Shown: positions 9,412-18,535, numbered from the stretch's first letter. The stretch: DNA of 40,833 bases from Pseudomonas avellanae BPIC 631 (GCF_000444135.1 NZ_ATDK01000300.1:1-40833), one strand, 5' to 3'. A program made the numbers and translations. The notes: generated from the letters alone by a model not told the origin.

Positions 9412-9701
9412 TTCGCCTCCGGCTGGGTGGTGACGATGTCGAGTCCATCGCGAACTTCGTTGGAGCAGGCGCGCAGGCGCTCGCCGCTGCGGGTCCAGAC
9501 CCAGCAATCCTGGCAGGCGCCCATCAGGCAAAAACCGGCACGCCGCCCCGAGTCGAACTCAGACTGGCGCAGCGTGGCTTTGCGGGTCAGCAACGCAACC
9601 ATGAGGGTGTCGCCCTGCAAGGCTTCGATGGGCGCACCATCGACCAGCAGGCTGACAACCGGGCGATCACGCTCGCCCAGTCTTACAAAACGGCCACTCA
9701 T
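9390..9701 (-). CDS. Small (2Fe-2S)-binding protein, HcnA / opine oxidase gamma type
   Basis: A 103-residue ferredoxin-like protein. Four cysteines in a plant-type pattern (Cys58, Cys63, Cys66, Cys79; C-x4-C-x2-C-x12-C) should hold one 2Fe-2S cluster. Its size and place directly before an HcnB-like gene match HcnA and the small subunit of opine or D-hydroxyproline dehydrogenases. Its ATG overlaps the stop of the ABC ATPase gene as ATGA (9701-9698), with GGGAG inside that gene. The transporter and the oxidase are thus physically joined in one transcript. It probably relays electrons between the flavin subunits. Confidence 0.85.
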   Translation of the reverse strand: MSGRFVRLGERDRPVVSLLVDGAPIEALQGDTLMVALLTRKATLRQSEFDSGRRAGFCLMGACQDCWVWTRSGERLRACSNEVRDGLDIVTTQPEAKWPLLHG

Positions 9702-11539
9702 GCGTAGGCTCCCACGGTCACAGGATTAAGGTTTTCTTGTACAGCTTGCAGTTCGTCGCTGTCGCGATGGCAAAGAATTTCGCTGCCGCCTGCGATGCGA
9801 CGACGGCCAGGCGCGGTCTTGTTGCACAGGCCTTCGACACGCGCCGGGCAGCGATTGAGAAAGGTGCACAGCTCCGGATTGTTAGCCGGGGCGCTGATCG
9901 GCGGCAGTTTGCCGCTGGTCACGCCACAGCTTTCCAGCCAGCCCTGACGCAGTTCCGGCACCGAGTGCACCAGCAGGTCGGTGTACGGGTGGAACGGCAC
10001 GTGGCTGAACGCTTCGCGGCTGCCCTCTTCGACCTTGTGGCCGCTGTACATCACCACGATATCGTCGCACAGCGCGCGGACGGTGGAGATGTCATGACTG
10101 ATGAACAGGTAGGAAACACCCAGCTTGCGGCGCAGTTCGCCGAGCAGTTCAAGGATGCACGCACCGACCACGGTATCCAGCGCCGAGGTAACTTCATCGC
10201 AAAGAATAAGGTCTGGTTTGGCGGCCAGCGCACGGGCCAGGTTGACGCGTTGCTTTTGCCCACCCGACAGTTCGTTGGGGCGCCGCTCGGCCAGCTCGCG
10301 TGGCAGACGCACCAGATCCATCAACTCGTCGATGCGCTCGCGCAGCGCCTTGCCCTTGAGACCGAAATACATTTTCAGCGGTCGGGCGAGAATCGCACTG
10401 ACACTGTGCATCGGGTTAAGCGCGGTGTCGGCGTTCTGGAACACCATCTGGATGCGCCGAAACTGCTCTTCGGTGCGACCCGCCAGGGTGCCGGACAATT
10501 CAGCACCATCAAACGTCAGGCTGCCGTGGGCCGGATCCAGCAGACCGGCTACTACGCGGGCCAGGGTCGATTTGCCCGAGCCCGACTCGCCAATCACGCC
10601 GATGGCCTGGCCACGGCGGATGGTCAGGTCGATGTCTTCCAGCACGCGAATCATCGGCATGCCTTGCAGGTTCTTCTTGCCGTAGCCCGCGGTCAGCCCC
10701 TTGATGGTCAACAGGGTGCTGTCCTTGACCACCTCGCTGGCCGGTTTCAGCACTTTATCCGGCCGGGCCGCTGCCAGCAGGCTGCGGGTGTACGGGTCTT
10801 CCGGGCCTTTGAGCAGCGCCGCCGTACTGCTCTGCTCGATGATCCGCCCGCCGTTGAGCACCACGATCTGGTCGGCCATCTGCGCCACAACTGCAAGGTC
10901 GTGGGAGACATAAACCGCCGTCGCACCGCGCTCGCGCACCACACGCTTGAAGGCGCGCAGCACGTCGATCTGCGTGGTGACGTCCAGTGCGGTGGTCGGT
11001 TCGTCGAGGATTACCAGCAACGGGTCGCTGATCAGCGCCATCGCCGCCATCACCCGCTGCAACTGACCGCCCGACACCTGATGCGGATAACGCTGGCCGA
11101 TGGTGTCCGGGTTGGGCAAGGCCAGATCGCGGAACAGCTCGATGGCCTTGGCCTGCAAGTCTGCACGACTGCCCAGACCGTGAATCAGTGCGCCCTCGAT
11201 CACTTGATCGATGAGCTTTTTCGCCGGGTTGAACGCCGCGGCGGCACTTTGCGCGATGTACGAAACGCGGTTGCCACGCAGGCTCTGCAACTGGCTTTCG
11301 GGCAGGCTGAGCATGTCATGCTCGCCGACCTGAACCACGCCGCCGGCCAGTTTGCAGCCGCGCCGGGCATAACCCAGCAGTGCCAGCGCAATAGTCGTCT
11401 TGCCCGAGCCGGACTCGCCGATCAACGCCAGCACTTCGCCTTTTTCCAGCGCGAAGCTGACGCCTTTGACGATTTCCAGCTCACCGTGATCGCTCTCGGC
11501 AACCACGCGCAGGTCTTGTACGCGAATCAACTGGCTCAT
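9698..11539 (-). CDS. Fused double ABC transporter ATPase, dipeptide/oligopeptide type
   Basis: A 613-residue protein with two complete ABC modules. Module 1 has Walker A GESGSGKTT (residues 41-49), signature VSGGQ (155-159) and Walker B ending LLVILDEP. Module 2 has Walker A GESGSGKST (about 317-325), signature LSGGQKQ and Walker B LILCDEVT. A cysteine-containing oligopeptide-transporter tail (CTFLNRCPARVEGLC) follows near the C-terminus. This is the DppD-DppF fusion form, as in GsiA or YejF, and should power the two permeases encoded just upstream. ATG 11539 lies behind GGGAGGG; the frame's earlier GTG or ATG codons lack such a site. Confidence 0.92.
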   Translation of the reverse strand: MSQLIRVQDLRVVAESDHGELEIVKGVSFALEKGEVLALIGESGSGKTTIALALLGYARRGCKLAGGVVQVGEHDMLSLPESQLQSLRGNRVSYIAQSAAAAFNPAKKLIDQVIEGALIHGLGSRADLQAKAIELFRDLALPNPDTIGQRYPHQVSGGQLQRVMAAMALISDPLLVILDEPTTALDVTTQIDVLRAFKRVVRERGATAVYVSHDLAVVAQMADQIVVLNGGRIIEQSSTAALLKGPEDPYTRSLLAAARPDKVLKPASEVVKDSTLLTIKGLTAGYGKKNLQGMPMIRVLEDIDLTIRRGQAIGVIGESGSGKSTLARVVAGLLDPAHGSLTFDGAELSGTLAGRTEEQFRRIQMVFQNADTALNPMHSVSAILARPLKMYFGLKGKALRERIDELMDLVRLPRELAERRPNELSGGQKQRVNLARALAAKPDLILCDEVTSALDTVVGACILELLGELRRKLGVSYLFISHDISTVRALCDDIVVMYSGHKVEEGSREAFSHVPFHPYTDLLVHSVPELRQGWLESCGVTSGKLPPISAPANNPELCTFLNRCPARVEGLCNKTAPGRRRIAGGSEILCHRDSDELQAVQENLNPVTVGAYA

Positions 11540-11540
11540 C

Positions 11541-12419
11541 TCAATGCCCTCCCGAACGACGACCACGCCGTGAGGCCAGCCGGTCGATGAACAGGTTGAC
11601 GCCGATGGTCAGCGTGCCGATCGCCAGCGCCGGAATCACGATGGCTGGCGCGCCCTGGCTGAGGCCGCCGATGTTTTCGCGCACCAGCGAACCGAGGTCG
11701 GCATCGGGGGGTTGCACACCCAGCCCGAGAAAACTCATGCCGCTGAGCAGCAACACGATGAAACCAAAACGCAGGCCCAGATCGGTCAGAACCGGGTTGA
11801 GCATGTTCGGCAGAATCTCCCGGCAGGCGATGTACACGCGGCCTTCACCACGGGTGCGCGCCACTTGCACGTATTCCAGCGCCTCGATGTTCACCGCCAG
11901 GCTGCGCGCAATACGAAACGCCCCCGGCGAGTAGCTCAGCACCGCCGTACAGATCAGCAGCACTTCGGACGAACCGAACGCCGACACCATGATCAGCGCC
12001 AGCATCTTGCTCGGGATCGAGATAAAGGCGTCCATCAGGCGGCTGATGATTTCGTCCAGCCATTTGGGCGCAACCACCGACAGCAACGCACACAGGGTGC
12101 CGATGCCGCTGGCCAGTACCGCCGAGATTAACGCCAGGCCCACCGTAAATTTCGCACCGACCAGCACCCGGCTGAGCATGTCGCGGCCCAGGTAATCGGT
12201 GCCGAACGGATAGACCGCGCTCATGTTTTCAAACATGTTGTCGGACACCACTTCGCCAACCGGATGCGGCGCGAGCCAAGGGCCGAACAACGCGACCATC
12301 AGCCAGAGAAAGCACACCGTTGCGCCCAGCAGGCCCAGCCAGGAAGTCGGGCGGGACGCTTTTTTGCGCAGCGCCGGTTCCGGCGCGACAGGCGTCGATT
12401 TCGCAATGAATTGAGTCAT
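11541..12419 (-). CDS. ABC transporter permease, DppC/OppC type
   Basis: A 292-residue inner-membrane protein. After an N-terminal tail it has a first membrane helix (LGLLGATVCFLWLMVALFGP), then a soluble loop with FGTDYLGRDMLSRV typical of DppC, and several further helices. The EAA-type loop contains EYVQVARTRGEGRV, the contact site for the ATPase. Its ATG overlaps the stop of the other permease as ATGA (12419-12416), so the pair should be made in equal amounts. It forms the membrane channel with that partner. Substrate cannot be read from the sequence. Confidence 0.91.
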   Translation of the reverse strand: MTQFIAKSTPVAPEPALRKKASRPTSWLGLLGATVCFLWLMVALFGPWLAPHPVGEVVSDNMFENMSAVYPFGTDYLGRDMLSRVLVGAKFTVGLALISAVLASGIGTLCALLSVVAPKWLDEIISRLMDAFISIPSKMLALIMVSAFGSSEVLLICTAVLSYSPGAFRIARSLAVNIEALEYVQVARTRGEGRVYIACREILPNMLNPVLTDLGLRFGFIVLLLSGMSFLGLGVQPPDADLGSLVRENIGGLSQGAPAIVIPALAIGTLTIGVNLFIDRLASRRGRRSGGH

Positions 12420-13372
12420 TGGGTTCTCAGCCTCGGATTGGAAAGAATTGCACACAGGTCGGCCATCAGCACCAACCCAAGATAAGCAGCACAAAACAGC
12501 ATGGTGCAGCCCTGCACCAGCGCCATGTCACGGTTGGTGACCGCGTCAACCATCAGGCTGGCGATGCCTGGGTAGTTGAAGATGGTTTCAACGATGACCA
12601 CACCGCCCAGCAGGTACGAAAGGCTCAGCGCCACGGCGTTGACGATCGGCCCGATGGCGTTGGGCAAGGCGTGACGCAACACGATACGCACCGGGCTGAC
12701 GCCTTTGAGGCGGGCCATTTCCACATACGGGCTGTCCAGCTGGTCGATGACGGCGGCGCGGGTCATGCGCGCCATCTGCGCCACGATCACGCAGCACAGG
12801 GTCATCACCGGCAACGCGTAGGTGCGCATGAACTGCCACGGCGAGGTGACATCAAAGCCGTAGGACAACGCCGACAGCCAGCCCAGGTTGACGGCAAAAA
12901 TCAGTACGGCCAGCGTCGCCACGAGAAATTCGGGAACGGCCACCAGCGACAGCGTGATGAAGTTCAACGCGCCATCGAGACGACCACCACGGCCCATCGC
13001 AGCGCCGATACCCAGTGTCAGGGCGACCGGCACCGAGACCAGCGCGGTGGTCGCGGCCAGCATCAGGGTTTTCGGAAAGCGTCCGGCAATCAGCTCGGAA
13101 ACCGGCATCGCGTTGGACACCGATTCGCCGAAGTTGCCACCGAGCAGGTTCATCAGCCAATGCAGATAACGCACCACCCCGGGTTGGTCCAGGCCCAGTT
13201 TTATACGCAATGCCGCGACCTGTTCAGGGGTCGCGAATTGCCCAAGAGCCTGTTGTGCAGCGTCGCCAGGCAGTACCGCCGTAATGGCGAAAACCACGAT
13301 GGAAACGATCAACAACGTCACGATCGCCGCGCCCAGGCGCTGCACGATCAACCAGAGTGTGTTGCTATTCAT
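12416..13372 (-). CDS. ABC transporter permease, DppB/OppB type
   Basis: A 318-residue inner-membrane protein beginning with an uncleaved membrane helix (VTLLIVSIVVFAITAVLPGD) and a DppB-like soluble stretch with LGLDQPGVVRYLHW and GNFGESV. The EAA loop is EMARLKGVSPVRIVLRHALP. Two ATGs compete: 13378 sits right against GGGAGGG, while 13372 is 7 nt from it and is preferred. It lies 32 nt after the solute-binding-protein gene and pairs with the DppC-type permease. Confidence 0.91.
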   Translation of the reverse strand: MNSNTLWLIVQRLGAAIVTLLIVSIVVFAITAVLPGDAAQQALGQFATPEQVAALRIKLGLDQPGVVRYLHWLMNLLGGNFGESVSNAMPVSELIAGRFPKTLMLAATTALVSVPVALTLGIGAAMGRGGRLDGALNFITLSLVAVPEFLVATLAVLIFAVNLGWLSALSYGFDVTSPWQFMRTYALPVMTLCCVIVAQMARMTRAAVIDQLDSPYVEMARLKGVSPVRIVLRHALPNAIGPIVNAVALSLSYLLGGVVIVETIFNYPGIASLMVDAVTNRDMALVQGCTMLFCAAYLGLVLMADLCAILSNPRLRTQ

Positions 13373-13404
13373 CTGCATCCCTCCCGCTCGGTTCAGCGTT
13401 GCAT

Positions 13405-15042
13405 TTACGCGTCCAGCCAGACCTGCTCGCTGAACATGTAGCCCATGAAGCCGCCCAGCGGGTTGCTGGAATAGCCCTGGATGCGCTTGTCCACGCCGTC
13501 GATGTTGCTAATGAACACAGGGATGCCGATGCCGCAGTTCTGGCTGACCAGAGTCTGCATGTCGCCGTACATTTTGGCGCGCTTGGCGTCGTCGGTTTCG
13601 CCACGGGCAAGCAGCAGCAACTGGTCGAACTGATCGTTTTTCCAGCCCGATTCGTTCCACGGTGCGGAGGACTGGAAGAACTGCGAGAAGATCACGTCGG
13701 CGTTCGGACGCGGGTTGATGTTGCCGAAGCTCAGCGGGTGCTTCATCCAGTGGTTGGACCAGTAGCCATCGCTCGGCAGGCGGTTGACGTTGAGGGTCAG
13801 GCCGGCCTGTTTGGCGGATTGTTGCAGCAGCACGGCGATGTCCACCGAACCGGTCGCGGCAGGCGATGCCGCCACAGCCATGGTGATCTTTTCCATGCCG
13901 GCTTTCTTGAGCAGAAACCTGGCCTTTTCAGGATCGTAGGCGCGTTGCGGCAAGTCGGCGTTGAAGTAACGCGAACCAGGCGCAATCGGGTGGTCGTTAC
14001 CGACGCGGGCATAGCCACGGAATACAGCCGATTTGACCTGTTCACGGTCCAGCAGGTACTTCATGGCCTCGGTGAATTCCGGGCTTTTGCCGGGCATTTG
14101 GTCCTGGCGAATGATCAGGTCGGTGTAGTTGCCGGACGGCGCATCCACCACGCGGTGCCTGGCGCTGGCGGCAATGCGCGTGGTCGAACGCGGGTTGACC
14201 TCGTTGATCATGTGCACATCGCCGGAGAGCAGCGCGTTGACCCGCGATGGCTCATCGGAAATGGCGATGAATTCGATTTCGTCCAGGTAGGGCAGGCCTG
14301 GCTTCCAGTAGTTGGGGTTACGCGCACTGACCGAACGCACGCCAGGGTTGAATTCCTTGACGGTGAATGGGCCGGTGCCGATGCCTTTGCTGAAATCGGT
14401 GGTGCCTTCGGGCACGATCAGCAGGTGCGAAACCGCGAGGATCGACGGCAGCTCGGCGTTCGGCGAGCTGAGGGTGATCTGCACTTCCATCGGGCCGGTG
14501 GCCTTGATTTCGGAGAACTGCGCCATCAGCGGCAGGACTTTCGAGCCGGTGGCCGGGTCTTTATGGCGCGACAGGGAGAACACCACGTCGCCTGCGGTCA
14601 GCGCTTTGCCGTTGTGGAAGGTTACGCCCTGGCGCAGGGTCACGGTCCAGACGGTAGCGTTGTCGCTCTCGATTTTCTCGGCCAGTTCCATGTGCGGAAC
14701 CAGGTGGCTGTCGAAACGGGTCAGGCCGTTGTAGAACATGAAATGGCGAACGTAGTCGGTGGACAGTGCGCCCTTGGCCGGGTCCAGTGTGTCGGCGGTG
14801 GAACTGGACATGCCCGCCACACGGATACGACCGCCTGGCTTGCCTTTGACAGGCGCATCGGCGTCATCGGCAAAGACCTTGCCCGCTGCACCGAACAGGC
14901 TGGTGGAGCCCGCGGCAACCACACCTGCGACACCCAGCATACGCAGTGCATCGCGACGCGACAGACCACGATTGAGACCCTCGAAAACACGCAGGCTGTC
15001 TTGGCCTGTGATCAACTGGGAGTCGGTTTTATTGTCAGCCAT
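13405..15042 (-). CDS. Family 5 extracellular solute-binding protein with Tat signal
   Basis: A 545-residue periplasmic receptor of the DppA/OppA superfamily. Its N-terminus is a twin-arginine signal: a polar lead, SRRDALRMLG (Arg29-Arg30), a hydrophobic stretch, and a probable cut after the VFA at about residue 58. The mature part has features of the family, including LDPAKGALSTD and GVTFHNGKALTAGDVVFS. Family 5 receptors bind peptides, opines, nickel or heme; the neighbouring oxidases suggest an opine or modified amino acid here. Tat export implies it folds before transport. Confidence 0.9.
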   Translation of the reverse strand: MADNKTDSQLITGQDSLRVFEGLNRGLSRRDALRMLGVAGVVAAGSTSLFGAAGKVFADDADAPVKGKPGGRIRVAGMSSSTADTLDPAKGALSTDYVRHFMFYNGLTRFDSHLVPHMELAEKIESDNATVWTVTLRQGVTFHNGKALTAGDVVFSLSRHKDPATGSKVLPLMAQFSEIKATGPMEVQITLSSPNAELPSILAVSHLLIVPEGTTDFSKGIGTGPFTVKEFNPGVRSVSARNPNYWKPGLPYLDEIEFIAISDEPSRVNALLSGDVHMINEVNPRSTTRIAASARHRVVDAPSGNYTDLIIRQDQMPGKSPEFTEAMKYLLDREQVKSAVFRGYARVGNDHPIAPGSRYFNADLPQRAYDPEKARFLLKKAGMEKITMAVAASPAATGSVDIAVLLQQSAKQAGLTLNVNRLPSDGYWSNHWMKHPLSFGNINPRPNADVIFSQFFQSSAPWNESGWKNDQFDQLLLLARGETDDAKRAKMYGDMQTLVSQNCGIGIPVFISNIDGVDKRIQGYSSNPLGGFMGYMFSEQVWLDA

Positions 15043-15135
15043 ATCAGTTCTACCTGCCGAAAAGGGGAAATTCCGAGTTGCTCACGGTTGGCCGGAGCGT
15101 CCTTCATGCACACACGACGACGGTGAAACAAAAAC

Positions 15136-16410
15136 TCAGTGGCGACTGTCCTGATAGCGGTAATAAGCGCCTACCAGGGGCAGAAACCAGGGCTTGCCGA
15201 AGTGGCCGGGAATCGCTGGCCAGTTCAGGTCTTTCCAAGGGTTGGCCTGCGCCTTGCCTTCCATAACCTCGGCCATCACCTGCCCCATGTGCACCGACAT
15301 CTGCACGCCATGCCCGCTGTAGCCCATGGAATAGAAAACGCCGTTGTGCTCGCCTGCACGCGGCAAACGGTCGGACGTCATGTCCACTAGACCGCCCCAG
15401 CAGTAGTCGACCTTGACGTGTGCCAGTTGCGGAAACATCTGCACCATCGCCGCTTGCAGCACCTTGCCGCTCTTGGCATCGGAGCTGCTGTTGGACATGG
15501 CAAAGCGCGCCCGGCCGCCGAACAGCAGGCGGTTGTCCGGGGTGAGGCGGAAGTAGTTGCCGATCAAACGGCTGGTCACGTAAGCGCGCTGATGAGGGAA
15601 CAGCTGGTTGATCAGCGCCTGCGGCAACACTTCGGTGACGATCACGAAACTGCCGACCGGCACGATGCGTCGGCGATACCAGCCCAACCCGCCATGCTGG
15701 CAGGCGCCGGTCGCCAGCAACACCTGCCCGGCCTGAATAGACCCCTTGGAGGTGTTGACCACAAAACCTCCACGGTTGGCTTTCCAGTCCTTCACTGTGG
15801 CGCCCTGATACACCTTTGCGCCGTGGCGCACAGCTGCATCGGCCAGGCCCAGGCCGAAACGGCCAACGTGCATCTGCACACCGTTGCGCTGCAGCAGGCC
15901 GCCGTGAAATTCGTTTGAATCGATTTCGCTGCGCACATCCTGAGCCGACAGCAACTCGACGTCGGCATCGACCTCACGACGAATCAGCTCGCAAGTGCGC
16001 GCCAGTCCTTCGTAATGCCCAGGCTTGGCGGCCAGTTTGAGCTTGCCGTTGCGCTTGATGTCGCAGGCAATGCCTTCTTGCTCGACCACCGTGACAACGC
16101 TCTGCACGGCACTTTCGTAAGCCTTGTAATACTCGCGGGCCTGATCGGCCCCCAGGGTTGCGCTCAACGACGCGTAGTCCTGAGCCACGCCAGTGTTGCA
16201 CTGCCCGCCGTTGCGGCCAGACGCTTCGCCGATCACCCGGCCCGCATCCAGAACCACCACGCTGGCACCTTTCAAGGCCAATGCACGCGCCGCCGCAAGG
16301 CCGGTAAAACCGCCACCGACCACCACAACGTCAGCTTGCCCCTCCACTGCGCCATCCTGCGCGCCGGTGAAATCTGGAGCGGTGTCGAGCCAGTAAGACT
16401 CACTGCGCAT
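15136..16410 (-). CDS. FAD-dependent amine oxidase, PuuB/OrdL type
   Basis: A 424-residue DAO-superfamily flavoprotein. It starts RSESYWLDTAPDF, typical of gamma-glutamylputrescine oxidase relatives, has the FAD site VVVVGGGFTGLAAA (residues 28-41), the ASGRNGGQCNTG segment, and ends with the conserved GYSGHGVQMSVHMGQ. PuuB oxidises gamma-glutamylputrescine to its aldehyde; relatives oxidise other amines. ATG 16410 has AGGGG 8 nt upstream, and the ATG seven codons earlier has no site. It lies between the HAD gene and the transporter, and its product could feed GabD and GabT. Exact amine is not known. Confidence 0.87.
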   Translation of the reverse strand: MRSESYWLDTAPDFTGAQDGAVEGQADVVVVGGGFTGLAAARALALKGASVVVLDAGRVIGEASGRNGGQCNTGVAQDYASLSATLGADQAREYYKAYESAVQSVVTVVEQEGIACDIKRNGKLKLAAKPGHYEGLARTCELIRREVDADVELLSAQDVRSEIDSNEFHGGLLQRNGVQMHVGRFGLGLADAAVRHGAKVYQGATVKDWKANRGGFVVNTSKGSIQAGQVLLATGACQHGGLGWYRRRIVPVGSFVIVTEVLPQALINQLFPHQRAYVTSRLIGNYFRLTPDNRLLFGGRARFAMSNSSSDAKSGKVLQAAMVQMFPQLAHVKVDYCWGGLVDMTSDRLPRAGEHNGVFYSMGYSGHGVQMSVHMGQVMAEVMEGKAQANPWKDLNWPAIPGHFGKPWFLPLVGAYYRYQDSRH

Positions 16411-16476
16411 TCTGTTCCCCTTGTCACTCATTGAAGAGCACCTTGAAAAATGCCGGTGTTGCCCGGGTTTGCCGGT

Positions 16477-17145
16477 TTAGAGACCGACCAGCCCGGCCAG
16501 CCCACCGATGTCCGGGATCTGGTGGTACTCGTAGAAGCTGTTGGCTGGCTGTTCATGGCCACGCGCCACGAAGGCCTTGTTCTTGATTTTCATGTCGTGT
16601 GCGGAGAACAGGTCGTAACGGAAGCTTGAAGACACATGCAAGATGTCTTCCGGGCCGCAACCGAGGTTGTCGAGCATGAACTCGAAGGCTGCCAGACGTG
16701 GTTTGTAGACCTTGGCCTGATCAGCGGTGAACACCTTGTGGAACGGCGCGCCGAGCTTATCGACGTTGGACATGATCTGGCTGTCGCTGGCGTTGGAGAA
16801 GATCACCAGCGGGATCTTGTCGGCAATCTTCGACAGGCCGGCCGGCACGTCGGCATGCGGACCCCAGGTCGGCACGGCGTCGTAATACAGCTGGCCTTCC
16901 TCGCGGTATTCAACATTCCAGCGCTTGCAGGTGCGAGCCAGTGCGACTTTCAGGATTTCGTCGTAAGGCATCCAGTCACCCATGACCTGATCCAGACGAT
17001 ACGCCGAGAAGTCCCTGACAAACTGGTCCATCTGTTCAGCCGGAACGCGGTCGGCGAAGATCTCGCGCGTCATGGTGCCCATGTGGAAGTTGGTCAACGT
17101 GCCGTAGCAGTCGAACGTAATGAATTTTGGTCGAAGAAAGCTCAT
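16477..17145 (-). CDS. Haloacid dehalogenase, type II
   Basis: A 222-residue HAD enzyme with an apparently complete active site: nucleophile in ITFDCYGTL (Asp12), motif II Ser in LVIFSNAS, motif III Lys in KVYKPRLAAFEF, and the C-terminal SSSFRYDLFSAHD. L-2-haloacid dehalogenases hydrolyse 2-halo acids, though many genome members have other substrates. It is the first gene of the minus-strand series that leads into the amine oxidase and the ABC transporter. Its role there is unclear; it may remove phosphate or halide from a pathway compound. Confidence 0.85.
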   Translation of the reverse strand: MSFLRPKFITFDCYGTLTNFHMGTMTREIFADRVPAEQMDQFVRDFSAYRLDQVMGDWMPYDEILKVALARTCKRWNVEYREEGQLYYDAVPTWGPHADVPAGLSKIADKIPLVIFSNASDSQIMSNVDKLGAPFHKVFTADQAKVYKPRLAAFEFMLDNLGCGPEDILHVSSSFRYDLFSAHDMKIKNKAFVARGHEQPANSFYEYHQIPDIGGLAGLVGL

Positions 17146-17677
17146 TGTGTGCGGTCCTGAAAGTTCGTTGAGGTCATGGCATGACGAGCAATCCGGCCTC
17201 GTTCCAAGGGCGGTGATGCACGCTGCAGCACACCCTCATTACAACACCGTGAAATCAGCATATGGCGTTAAAAGTGATGGCTGCTTGATAGAAACCACCG
17301 TTTTGAGGTGCGCGCTCAGCAGACTTTGCGGGGCGCTCCAGCCTTGGGCAAACCCCTGTTTTCGGCGCTTTTTTGACCCTTTTCAGGGCGCTCAGGCTCA
17401 AACACGGGGCTTTGCACCGCAGAAACTGCGCCGCGCTACCGATTGCGGAGCGGGCAAATCCGGCCACGCTATAAAGAGCTTGATCCGGATAAAAAACCAC
17501 AAGCATTTGCTGCCGAGCCCTCGGCCGATTTAAGCAGTAACTGTGGTCTGGCGAACGGCGGTTTGTGGAATCTGCCGAATGCGTTCCGCCCTCTTGTCAC
17601 CTCTCGCCACAGGTGGGATACAACACACCTGCCGCACCTTTTATTTGCCTGTGCATCCTTATGGACGGAGACACATC
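17146..17677. other. Divergent intergenic region, 532 nt
   Basis: This gap separates the minus-strand HAD/oxidase/transporter series from the plus-strand GNAT gene, so it must hold promoters for both. I find no convincing -35/-10 pair, no sigma-54 site and no repeats. Short open frames on both strands here lack ribosome-binding sites and resemble no family I know. Confidence 0.6.
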
Positions 17678-18535
17678 ATGCTCGCTCAGCAACGCCTCGA
17701 CTTTGAATTTCGCCCCATGACCGCCGCCGATGTCGGCAACGCGCATGAACTGTCCATCGCCCTGAAGTGGCCGCATCGGCTTGAAGACTGGGCCATGCTG
17801 CAACGTGTCGCCCAGGGTTTTGTCGCGGTGCACAACGGCCGTTTGATCGGCAGCGCCTTTGCCTGTCATCAGGGCGAGTTCTCCACCATCGGCCTGGTGA
17901 TCGTCAGCGACGACTATCAAGGCAAAGGTATTGGCCGCAAGTTGATGGAGCTGGCCGTCGGCAGCGTTCCGCCACGCACCGCAATCCTCAACGCCACGCT
18001 GGCGGGCGCGCCGCTGTACGAGAAAATGGGTTTTGTCAGCTTTGGCGAGATTCAGCAGCGCCAAGGGCAGGCGCAACTGCCGGATGCGACGGTATTAAAG
18101 GCAGAAGAAAGTTGCCGCGTGCTAAGCGAAGCCGATCACGCTCGCGTGCTAGAACTGGGCAATGCCGGTTCAGGCCTGGACCGCTCGGCCACGCTGGGCG
18201 ATGTACTGAACAACCTCGAACACGCAGTCGGCATCGACCGTGACGGCCAGCTGCAGGCCTTCGCCCTGCTGCGCCCGTTCGGCCGCGGCCTGTGCATCGG
18301 CCCGGTGGTTGCCCAGACGGTCGAGCAAGCACGGCACATGATCGAACACCTGCTGGCCAGAGTGCCCTACGCCTTTGTACGCATCGACATACCCACTGAC
18401 TGCGGCCTGGCGGACTGGCTGGAAGAAGCCGGCCTGAAACGCGTGGACAGCGTGACCTGCATGAGCCTGGGCGCAGTTCCGCAAGCCCGCGAAGGGGTGA
18501 GTCAGTTTGCATTGATAACCCAGGCGATCGGTTGA
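17678..18535 (+). CDS. Two-domain GNAT N-acetyltransferase
   Basis: A 285-residue protein. The first half is a GNAT domain with acetyl-CoA motif A in IVSDDYQGKGIGRKLMELAV (about residues 70-90) and APLYEKMGF following. The second half (about 145-285) looks like the second acetyltransferase-like domain found in this family and contains a run near RIDIPTDCGLADWL. ATG 17678 has GGAG 8 nt upstream; the longer open frame upstream is not family-like. It is divergent from the HAD/oxidase operon and followed by the bicupin gene. The acyl acceptor is unknown. Confidence 0.87.
   Translation: MLAQQRLDFEFRPMTAADVGNAHELSIALKWPHRLEDWAMLQRVAQGFVAVHNGRLIGSAFACHQGEFSTIGLVIVSDDYQGKGIGRKLMELAVGSVPPRTAILNATLAGAPLYEKMGFVSFGEIQQRQGQAQLPDATVLKAEESCRVLSEADHARVLELGNAGSGLDRSATLGDVLNNLEHAVGIDRDGQLQAFALLRPFGRGLCIGPVVAQTVEQARHMIEHLLARVPYAFVRIDIPTDCGLADWLEEAGLKRVDSVTCMSLGAVPQAREGVSQFALITQAIG

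Noticed and set aside
6851..9701. Hydrogen cyanide synthase hcnABC
   Set aside because: The subunit layout fits, but it is shared by opine and D-hydroxyproline oxidases, and the genes are embedded between an importer and a deacylase.
13357..15126. 589-codon plus-strand frame opposite the binding-protein gene
   Set aside because: It is a codon-bias shadow; the minus-strand product has a Tat signal and family 5 motifs.
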